64,000 nt of DNA, taken from Acidobacteriota bacterium. Its GTDB lineage: Bacteria; Acidobacteriota; Terriglobia; Terriglobales; Acidobacteriaceae. Each line of letters opens with the position of its first letter. The stretch's first letter is position 1. Where the stretch lies: positions 25,715-89,714 of the forward strand of contig JARLGJ010000021.1 in the NCBI GenBank assembly GCA_031296105.1, given 5' to 3'. A program made the translations under genes and the position numbers. The notes beneath the pieces are model-generated. The model worked only from the letters and a program-made list of their open reading frames with translations, was not told the origin of the DNA and ran no database searches. Of this stretch, positions 51,126-57,914 are shown in pieces.

Positions 51126-51905
51126 ATGCGCACTCTCAAGCTCACCCTCGCCTATGACGGATCGGCCTTCCACGGCTGGCAGATTCAGCCCGGGCGGCCT
51201 ACCATTCAGGGCACTCTGGACGAGGTGCTGTTTGGCCTGACGGGCGAGCGCGTGCTGCCGCAAGGTTCCGGGCGCACCGATGCCGGAGTGCACGCCCTGG
51301 CGCAGGTGGCCACGTTTACTACCGCCAGCCCGATTCCCACGGCCAACTTCCGCACGGTGCTCAACGACCGCCTGCCCGCGGCCATCCGCGTAATGTTTTG
51401 CGAGGAGATGCCCGAAGGCTTTCACGCCCGGCATTCGGCGCGCGGCAAGCGCTATCAGTACCGCATCTGGCGCGGCGAGGTGGTGCCTCCCTTTCTGGCG
51501 CGCTTTGTCACGCATCATCCGTATCCTTTGGACGAAGCCGCCATGCAGCAGGCCGCGGCGCTGGTGGTGGGCGAACACGACTTTACCAGCTTTGCCGCCG
51601 TCGATCCCGACCGCACGGCTCGCCTGGCGGAGCTGGCGGGCGAGGAGCAGGACGGCCCCGTGGGCAACACGCGCGAGATCTACGCGTCGCGCTTTGAGCG
51701 CCACGGCGACGAGCTGATGTACACGGTGCGCGGCAGCGGCTTCCTGCATCACATGGTGCGCAACCTTGTGGGCACCTTCCTTTTGGTAGGGAAGGGAACC
51801 ATTGCGCCCGAGGAGATCCCCTCCATCCTTGCCGCCTGCGACCGCCGCGCAGCCGGCCCCACGGCTCCCGCCGAAGGCCTTTACCTGGCCGAAGTGGAAT
51901 ACTAG
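51126..51905 (+). CDS. truA: tRNA pseudouridine synthase A (positions 38-40)
   Basis: A 259-residue enzyme. It begins LTLAYDGSAFHGWQIQPG, has the catalytic-Asp motif GSGRTDAGVHALAQV, KRYQYRIWRGEVVPPF, and ends with the C-terminal GSGFLHHMVRNLVGTFL, all diagnostic for TruA. Normal length. The ATG at 51126 follows a run of imperfect direct repeats (aaccttt-gcaacct-gcgcaacct..., 51078-51121) and a possible -10-like taacct only 6 bases away. Confidence 0.95.
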   Translation: MRTLKLTLAYDGSAFHGWQIQPGRPTIQGTLDEVLFGLTGERVLPQGSGRTDAGVHALAQVATFTTASPIPTANFRTVLNDRLPAAIRVMFCEEMPEGFHARHSARGKRYQYRIWRGEVVPPFLARFVTHHPYPLDEAAMQQAAALVVGEHDFTSFAAVDPDRTARLAELAGEEQDGPVGNTREIYASRFERHGDELMYTVRGSGFLHHMVRNLVGTFLLVGKGTIAPEEIPSILAACDRRAAGPTAPAEGLYLAEVEY

Positions 51906-51957
51906 AGCAATCCTCTCCGATACGCTCTTCCCCAATGACCGCACTTTGCGGTACAAC

Positions 51958-53559
51958 ATGGAATCCATGGAAACGGGCATCCATCTCGTACCGCGCGTCA
52001 TGGGAGAGCGCTTCAGTACCACCAATCCCGCCACGGGAGAGCTTCTGGTCGAGTATGCGGCGGCCACCGAGCGCGAGGTGGCGGCGGCCATTGCCCGCGC
52101 CCGGCAGGCGCAGCGCTGGTGGGGCGCTCTGCCGCAGATCTGCCGCTCGGCGGTGCTGCGCCGCTTTGCCGCGCTGTTGCTGGAGGAGAAGGACGCGCTG
52201 GCCCGCCAGGTGACGCGCGAGTGCGGCAAGCCCTTGCAGGAAGCGCTGCTGACCGACGTGCTGGTCTCCGCCGAATCTGCCCTGTTCTATGCCGAAGAGG
52301 CGGCGCACGTGTTGCGCACCGGGCAGGTGCCGCATGCGAATCCCGCGCTGCGGCTGAAACGCGGCGAGCTGCGCTGGCTGCCGGTGGGTGTGGTGGGAGT
52401 CATTTCTCCCTGGAACTACCCAATGGCGATTCCCGCGGCCGATGCCCTGGCCGCTCTGGCCACGGGCAACGCCGTGGTGCTCAAGCCCAGTGAACTGACT
52501 CCGCAGTGCGCCCTGGAAATGGAGCGCGTGTTCATCCGCGCGCTGCATGAGGAAGGCATCCCCGTGCAGCCCAGCCCGTGGCAGGTGGTCAACGGCCTGG
52601 GTCCGGCGGGGCAGGCGCTGGTGGAAGGCGAGATCGACAAGCTGGTGTTTACCGGCAGCGTTTCCACGGGCCGCCGGGTGGCGCAGGCGGCCGCCGAAAG
52701 GCTGCTGCCGGTGGTGCTGGAACTCGGCGGCAAGGACGCCATGATCGTGCTGGACGACGCCGACCTGGACACGGCGACCTCGGCCGCCGTGTGGGGCGCC
52801 ATGATGAATGCCGGGCAGACTTGCATCTCGGTGGAGCGCTGCTACGTGCAGCGCCGCGTGTACTCGCGCTTTGTGGCGCTGGCGGTGGAGAAGATACGCA
52901 AGCTGAGGGTGGGCGACGGGCTGGACGCGGAAATCGACATGGGGCCGCTCATCACGCCCAAACAGTTGCGAATTGTCGAGGAGCAGGTGGAGGAGGCGCG
53001 CGCGCTGGGCGCGACGGTGCACATCGGCGGGCACCCGCTGCGCGAGATCGGCGGCAACTTCTATGCGCCCACGCTGATTACCGACGCGGACCAGACGATG
53101 CGGCTGATGAACGAGGAGACCTTCGGTCCGGTGCTGCCGGTGCTGCCGTTCTCCGATGACGACGAAGCCGTGGCGCTGGCCAATGGCGGCGGCTTTGGAC
53201 TGGCGGCCAGCGTGTGGGGAACAACTACGCGGGCCACGCGGGTGGCGCGCCGCATCCAGGCCGGTGCGGTGCTGGTGAACGACGTGATCACCGGCTTTGC
53301 CGTGGCCGCCGCGCCGCACGGCGGAATGAAGCAGAGCGGCATGGGCCGCAGCCATGGGCGGCTGGGGATGCAGGAGTTCGTGCGTCCGCAGTTTGTGGAC
53401 GTGGATCTGGCACCGCGGATGAAGAAGCTCTGGTGGTATCCCTACGCCGGGAACTTTGCGCCGATGAAGGCCTTTATCGAGATGGCACACGGAAAAGGGC
53501 TGCGCCGCCTGCGAGCCGCGCTGGCGAGCCTTCCGCTGTTGGGGCGGAAGAGAACGTAG
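51958..53559 (+). CDS. Aldehyde dehydrogenase family protein
   Basis: A 533-residue NAD(P)-dependent aldehyde dehydrogenase. The glycine-rich cofactor motif FTGSVSTGRRVAQ, general base Glu255 in LELGGKDAMIVL and catalytic Cys289 in NAGQTCISVERC are intact, with the standard 34-residue spacing. The C-terminal 50 residues beyond the catalytic domain (MKKLWWYPYAGNFAPMKAF...) form an extension with a hydrophobic, basic tail, seen in membrane-associated fatty aldehyde dehydrogenases. ATG 51958 is preferred over a longer in-frame region without similarity. Likely oxidises long-chain aldehydes; inference. Confidence 0.9.
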   Translation: MESMETGIHLVPRVMGERFSTTNPATGELLVEYAAATEREVAAAIARARQAQRWWGALPQICRSAVLRRFAALLLEEKDALARQVTRECGKPLQEALLTDVLVSAESALFYAEEAAHVLRTGQVPHANPALRLKRGELRWLPVGVVGVISPWNYPMAIPAADALAALATGNAVVLKPSELTPQCALEMERVFIRALHEEGIPVQPSPWQVVNGLGPAGQALVEGEIDKLVFTGSVSTGRRVAQAAAERLLPVVLELGGKDAMIVLDDADLDTATSAAVWGAMMNAGQTCISVERCYVQRRVYSRFVALAVEKIRKLRVGDGLDAEIDMGPLITPKQLRIVEEQVEEARALGATVHIGGHPLREIGGNFYAPTLITDADQTMRLMNEETFGPVLPVLPFSDDDEAVALANGGGFGLAASVWGTTTRATRVARRIQAGAVLVNDVITGFAVAAAPHGGMKQSGMGRSHGRLGMQEFVRPQFVDVDLAPRMKKLWWYPYAGNFAPMKAFIEMAHGKGLRRLRAALASLPLLGRKRT

Positions 53560-53598
53560 AACTTGGTGAGCGGTGAAATTCTACCGGCGTGTAGAAAA

Positions 53599-53667
53599 TT
53601 AACCTTCCAACTCTCGCAGCAGTGACTCCGCCTCGTCCCACAGAAAGGCTCGCAGGTCACGCGGCAT
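53599..53667 (-). pseudogene. Truncated HEPN-domain (DUF86-like) toxin remnant
   Basis: Twenty-two codons, MPRDLRAFLWDEAESLLRE..., starting inside the last codons of the MNT gene. The opening MPRDLRAFLWD resembles the N-terminus of HEPN/DUF86 toxins, which is where such a gene starts in MNT-HEPN pairs (overlap of about 11 bases), but it stops after 22 residues. The rest of the toxin is missing; only 39 bases separate it from the aldehyde dehydrogenase stop. Confidence 0.55.
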
Positions 53668-53965
53668 AGAGTGTCTTCTGTTCCGACTCCACCTGACGCA
53701 GGACGTAGGGGTTGCGAATCGTTCCCGTCTCGATCAGGTCCACTTTGTGGCCGAAGAGTTCTTCCAGGTCTTTGAGCAAGCCGAAGTAGGCCTTGGCACG
53801 TCCGCCTTCGGGAATCGACCGGAACTCCACTAGGAAATCCAGGTCGCTTTGCTGCGGATCGAAATCCTCTCGCACGGCGGAGCCGAAGAGGGCAAGCCTC
53901 CGGACGCCGTAACGTTCGCACAGGGCGTGCAGAGACTCCATCCGATCCTGGACCGCGTATGCCAT
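53657..53965 (-). CDS. MNT-type nucleotidyltransferase (antitoxin of a decayed HEPN/MNT module)
   Basis: A 102-residue minimal nucleotidyltransferase with the signature LALFGSAVREDFDPQQSDLDFLVEF (GSx10DxD: Gly-Ser, then Asp-x-Asp). A complete MNT antitoxin in MNT-HEPN systems adenylylates the toxin. Here the downstream HEPN gene is only 22 codons long, so the module is likely non-functional. Alternatively the nucleotidyltransferase acts alone. Confidence 0.85.
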   Translation of the reverse strand: MAYAVQDRMESLHALCERYGVRRLALFGSAVREDFDPQQSDLDFLVEFRSIPEGGRAKAYFGLLKDLEELFGHKVDLIETGTIRNPYVLRQVESEQKTLYAA

Positions 53966-54058
53966 GTCGATAAGATACCCTCAGTTGCCGTTCCCCGCCA
54001 CTGGTTCATTCACCACCGGAACCCTTCTGGTCTCTTCCGGGGCTGGTGCGGCAGCGGG

Positions 54059-54064
54059 TACAAT
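54059..54064 (+). promoter_or_regulatory. Probable -10 element of the potassium-channel gene
   Basis: tacaat 15 bases before the ATG at 54080; no clear -35. The leader would be only about 8 bases long. Confidence 0.35.
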
Positions 54065-54079
54065 CCCGCTAGAGTCCCG

Positions 54080-55090
54080 ATGAAGTCCTTGCGCAATATC
54101 TCGATCCTGCTGGCGGCGCTGGTGATGGTGATGGCCATCGGCACTGCCGGGTTCCACTACCTTGAAGGCTGGTGCTGGTTCGACGGCTTCTACATGGTGG
54201 TCACCACCCTGAGCACCGTGGGCTACAGCGAGGTGCATCCGCTTTCGCACGCGGGGCGCGTCTTCAATGCCGGACTCATTCTCACCGGCGTCAGCCTGGT
54301 GTTCCTCATCATCGGGGCCTTGACCCAGGCCATCATCGAGATCGAATTCAATCAGTTTTTCGGCAGGCGGAAAATGGAACGCGAAATCGCGCGCTTACAC
54401 GACCACTACATCATTTGCGGCGCAGGCCGCGTGGGCCGGGCCGTGGCCCGTCAACTGGCGCAGAGCAACGCCTCCTTTCTGGTGATCGAAAACAACGAGG
54501 CCAAGGCCGCCCGCATCCGCGAGGAGACCGGCTGGCTCGTCGTGCACGGCGACGCCACCCTGGAGGCGCAACTGCTCGCGGCACACATCGAGCATGCCGC
54601 CGGGCTGGTGGCCGCCAGCACTACCGACGCCACCAACACCTATATTGTGCTGACGGCACGCAGCCTGAATCCGGGGCTGAAGATCATTGCCCGCGCCAGC
54701 GAAGAGGGCGCGGAAAAGCACATGACCACGGCCGGAGCCGACCAGGTGATTTCTCCCTACGGCTTTGCCGGTTTCCGCATTGCGCAGGCCTTTCTGCGGC
54801 CGCACGTCATCAACTTTCTGGAAGTGGCGCTGCTGCGCAGCGACGAACTGGGCCTGGAGCTGGAAGAGCTGATGATCGATCCCTCTTCGGAGCTGATCGG
54901 GCAAAGCCTGCGTGACTCCGGCATCCGCCACAACCTGGGAATTACGGTGCTAGCCATCAAGCGCGAGAGCGAGGAGATGAAATACAGTCCCTCGCCGGAT
55001 GCCCTTTTGCTGGCCAACGATCATCTTATTGTCATGGGCGAACCCGACCGCCTGCGCGAGCTGGAAGCGCTCGCCGGAGTACACAAGTGA
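54080..55090 (+). CDS. Two-TM potassium channel with RCK (TrkA-N/TrkA-C) domain
   Basis: A 336-residue protein. Transmembrane helix 1 (ISILLAALVMVMAIGTAGF), the pore loop with filter TTLSTVGYSE (residues 42-51), helix 2 (FNAGLILTGVSLVFLIIGAL) and a cytosolic TrkA-N domain with the nucleotide motif IICGAGRVGRAVARQLA, ending in a TrkA-C domain (about 245-336). This is the MthK-like ligand-gated K+ channel architecture. The filter has Ser in place of the final Gly (TVGYS instead of TVGYG), a substitution worth noting. The ATG at 54080 is the first that begins at a membrane helix. It is coupled to nnr downstream (4-base overlap). Confidence 0.88.
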   Translation: MKSLRNISILLAALVMVMAIGTAGFHYLEGWCWFDGFYMVVTTLSTVGYSEVHPLSHAGRVFNAGLILTGVSLVFLIIGALTQAIIEIEFNQFFGRRKMEREIARLHDHYIICGAGRVGRAVARQLAQSNASFLVIENNEAKAARIREETGWLVVHGDATLEAQLLAAHIEHAAGLVAASTTDATNTYIVLTARSLNPGLKIIARASEEGAEKHMTTAGADQVISPYGFAGFRIAQAFLRPHVINFLEVALLRSDELGLELEELMIDPSSELIGQSLRDSGIRHNLGITVLAIKRESEEMKYSPSPDALLLANDHLIVMGEPDRLRELEALAGVHK

Positions 55091-56679
55091 AAGCCGTAAC
55101 CGCCGCTGAAATGAACGCCATCGACCGCCTGACCAGCGAGCAGCACGGCGTGCCCTCCCTGACCCTGATGGAGAACGCCGGAGCCGCCGTGGCGGCGTTT
55201 GTGCTGGAGCAGTGGCCCACCGCCAGCCGCATCACCGTGGTGTGCGGCCGGGGCAACAACGGCGGCGACGGCATGGTGGCCGCGCGCCGACTGCACGAGG
55301 CGGGCAAGGTGGTGGAGCTTCTGCTGCTGGGGCCGTTGGAGGACTTGCGTCCCGACCCGGCGGCGATGGTGGAGCGGATGCACAACCGTCCCACGGTGCT
55401 GCTGACCAGCGAAGACGTGGTGCGCGAAACCTACCAGAGCCTTTCCGACTCGGACCTGATCATCGACGCCATCTTCGGCACCGGATATCAAACGCGCCCC
55501 GAGCCCAGCCAGACACAGCAACTGGCCGACGCGGCGATTGCGGCCATCAACGTCTGCACGGCGCCGGTGCTCTCCATCGATCTGCCTTCGGGCGTGAACG
55601 CCGACGACATGACCGGCTCCACGCTGGAGCATGTGTGCCGCTCCTCGGCGGTGATTACGTTTACCGCTCCCAAGCCGGCGCATTTGTTTGCCCCTTTGAC
55701 GCGCGGACCGATGGTGGTGGCGCAGATCGGCACGCCGGAGGCGATCGTCAACGGCGAGCAGCATCTGAACATCATTACCCCCCGGGAGGTGGCGGGTCTG
55801 TTTGCGCCACGTCCGCTGGACAGCAACAAAGGACGCTTTGGCCACGTGATGGTGGTGGCCGGGTCCATGGGCAAATCCGGCGCGGCCGCCATGTGTTCCA
55901 TGGCGGCGCTGCGCATGGGCGCCGGGCTGGTGACGGCCGCGGTGCCGGGCATTGTGCAGCCGCTGGTGGCGGGCTACGCTCCGGAGCTGATGACCGAGGG
56001 GCTGGGACATTCGAGCGCCAACTTCTTTACCCCGACGGATGCAGCCCGCTGCCTGGAGCTGGCCAAGTCGCGGTCGGTGTTGGCGATTGGGCCGGGACTC
56101 TCGCAGTCCGAGGGGGTGGCGGAGTTTGTGCGGCGCGTGGTGAAGGGCGCGCATCAGCCTCTGGTGCTGGACGCCGACGGGTTGAACTCCTTTGCCGGAG
56201 CGCTGAAAGAGCTGCCGGTGCAGCGTCCGCTGGTGCTGACGCCGCATCCGGGCGAGATGGCGAGGCTGCTGGGGTGTACCGTCTCGCAGGTGCAGGCGGC
56301 GCGCACCACGGCGGCGCGGGACTTTGCGCGGCGGCTGCGCTGCACGGTGGTGCTGAAGGGCTTCCGCACGATTGTGGCCACGCCGCTGGGCGAACTCTGG
56401 GTCTCGGCCACGGGCAATCCGGGGCTGGCCACGGGCGGCACGGGAGACATTCTGGCCGGCATGATTGCCGGAGCGATTGCGCAGTTCCCGCGGCAGATCG
56501 ACGAAGCGGTGTGGGCGGCGGTGTACCTGCACGGACTGGCCGCCGACGTGGCGGCCGCCGAACTGGGCGAGGAGTGCATGGTGGCTACCGACCTGCTGCG
56601 CTACCTGCCGGAAGCGTTCCGCATTCTGCACTGGCGCGCCGCAGACAAGAAGGCACACCTGGGCGGATGGGGACGTTGA
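55087..56679 (+). CDS. nnr: Bifunctional NAD(P)H-hydrate epimerase/dehydratase
   Basis: A 530-residue fusion repairing hydrated NAD(P)H. The N-terminal YjeF_N epimerase domain (about 1-215) has GRGNNGGDGMVAAR and the catalytic-Asp region; the C-terminal ADP-dependent dehydratase (about 235-510) has MVVAGSMGKSGAA, VLDADGLNSF, LTPHPGEMARL and the NPGLATGGTGDILAGMI motif of ribokinase-like dehydratases. GTG start overlapping the channel gene by 4 bases. All key motifs look intact. Confidence 0.95.
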   Translation: MKAVTAAEMNAIDRLTSEQHGVPSLTLMENAGAAVAAFVLEQWPTASRITVVCGRGNNGGDGMVAARRLHEAGKVVELLLLGPLEDLRPDPAAMVERMHNRPTVLLTSEDVVRETYQSLSDSDLIIDAIFGTGYQTRPEPSQTQQLADAAIAAINVCTAPVLSIDLPSGVNADDMTGSTLEHVCRSSAVITFTAPKPAHLFAPLTRGPMVVAQIGTPEAIVNGEQHLNIITPREVAGLFAPRPLDSNKGRFGHVMVVAGSMGKSGAAAMCSMAALRMGAGLVTAAVPGIVQPLVAGYAPELMTEGLGHSSANFFTPTDAARCLELAKSRSVLAIGPGLSQSEGVAEFVRRVVKGAHQPLVLDADGLNSFAGALKELPVQRPLVLTPHPGEMARLLGCTVSQVQAARTTAARDFARRLRCTVVLKGFRTIVATPLGELWVSATGNPGLATGGTGDILAGMIAGAIAQFPRQIDEAVWAAVYLHGLAADVAAAELGEECMVATDLLRYLPEAFRILHWRAADKKAHLGGWGR

Positions 56680-56713
56680 CCGAATCTTGCCCCCCTTTTC
56701 ATGCGCCGGGTGC

Positions 56714-56719
56714 TAGAAT
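56714..56719 (+). promoter_or_regulatory. Probable -10 element of tsaE
   Basis: tagaat ends 7 bases before the ATG at 56727, so transcription starting at normal distance would begin at the A of the start codon, giving a leaderless mRNA. No good -35 is seen. Confidence 0.4.
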
Positions 56720-56726
56720 TTGCGCC

Positions 56727-57155
56727 ATGACGCGCGATTTCACCACGCATTCGGCGCAGGAGACCATCGAACTGGGGCGCCAGATTGCGCCACTGCTGGA
56801 TGGCGCACAACTGGTGCTGCTGCGCGGCGACCTGGGCGCGGGGAAAACGACGCTGGTGAAGGGAATTGCCGAAGCCCTGGGCGCGGCCGAAGCCGACGAG
56901 GTGACGAGCCCCACCTTTACCTTGGTGCACGAGTATCACGGTCCGCAGCGCGACATCTACCACATCGACCTGTATCGCCTGGAGAAGCCGGGCGAACTGG
57001 ACTCTCTGGGCCTGGAAGACCTTTTGACCGAGCCGCGCAACATGCTGCTGATCGAGTGGGGCGAGAAGTTTCCGCGCATTGTGCGGCAGAAGGACGCGGA
57101 AATCGTCATCCGCCGCACGGGTCACGACGAGCGCAGCGTGCGGCTGAACCGGTGA
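56727..57155 (+). CDS. tsaE: tRNA threonylcarbamoyladenosine biosynthesis protein TsaE
   Basis: A 142-residue P-loop ATPase required for t6A modification of ANN-decoding tRNAs. It has the Walker A RGDLGAGKTTLVKGIAEALG, the switch SPTFTLVHEYHG and the Walker-B-like HIDLYRLEKPGELDSLGLED. Normal length. The ATG at 56727 is preferred because it matches the family N-terminus and a -10-like box ends 7 bases before it. It lies 47 bases after nnr, a common gene order (nnr-tsaE). Confidence 0.93.
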   Translation: MTRDFTTHSAQETIELGRQIAPLLDGAQLVLLRGDLGAGKTTLVKGIAEALGAAEADEVTSPTFTLVHEYHGPQRDIYHIDLYRLEKPGELDSLGLEDLLTEPRNMLLIEWGEKFPRIVRQKDAEIVIRRTGHDERSVRLNR

Positions 57156-57914
57156 ATTGAATCGTTGGCGATTGAGTAACCTACCCCCTCCCCCCGGTCT
57201 TTTTTGCAAAATCTATGGAATCAACGGGTTGTGGAGGTTAATCTGCGCAAAATCCTGATTCTGCGTTGGTTAGGGGAAAAATATTGAAAACAATAAGGTT
57301 TCGAAGGTTCGGAAGGTTTCGGATGTTTCGGAGGAACAATCCCTAGCCTGAGCCTCCCCCCTATATCCAGAATAGCAAATTGGAGGGGTGTATTCCCTCA
57401 CCCCTGAGCATGTTTATTTTTCGTTTGGAATGAAGGAGATGCGGGGAAATCGTGAGATTTGGGGGCTTGACAGATTTTCAAGGTTTCGAAGGGTTCAAGG
57501 TTTCAAGGTAAAAGCAAAGGCGTCCGAGAGTAGTGGCCGGAGTGACCTTGGGGCAGAGGTGCCTATTTGTGCTGCGCTGGGATGTTTCGCTGCGCTCAAC
57601 ATGACACTGCAAGAACAAAATCAAGAGCAAGAACAACTGCAAGATTGAGCTTTCCCACTCAAGCCCAACGACGGGGCTTGAATGGGGCACCGGCGATACT
57701 TTCCTACTCAAGCCCAACGACGGAAGGCTTTAGATCGGGCATCCTGCGGCGCCGGGAATTTTTCCGGCGAATCTTTTCCTCCCCATAGGAATCAATACGT
57801 TACCGGAATGGAATTGCACAAAATGAAGGGCAGTGCGGGGTTGCGGGTTTTGCGAACCTGTGTTCTTCGTGCTAGCTTACCTTCCAGTTTCCATAGATTG
57901 TGAAGAGGTACGCG
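57156..57914. other. 759-bp repeat-rich gap before topA, no gene seen
   Basis: The region is more AT-rich than its neighbours and contains short tandem variants of ggtttcgaaggttc (57298-57340 and 57477-57508), poly-pyrimidine tracts (57182-57202) and two direct copies of a 24-bp unit (next entry). Open frames here are short and unrelated to known proteins. The topA promoter should lie near its 3' end. Confidence 0.6.
57651..57723 (+). repeat. Two direct copies of tttcc(c/t)actcaagcccaacgacgg
   Basis: Copies at 57651-57674 and 57700-57723 differ at one base. The first copy continues into ggcttgaatgggg, so ccactcaagcc can pair with it to form a hairpin; the second lacks the pairing arm. It may be a terminator-like or REP-like element. 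Confidence 0.75.

Noticed and set aside
57388..57648. An 86-codon frame in the gap before topA.
   Set aside because: No ribosome binding site, no recognisable domain, and it spans the degenerate tandem repeats.
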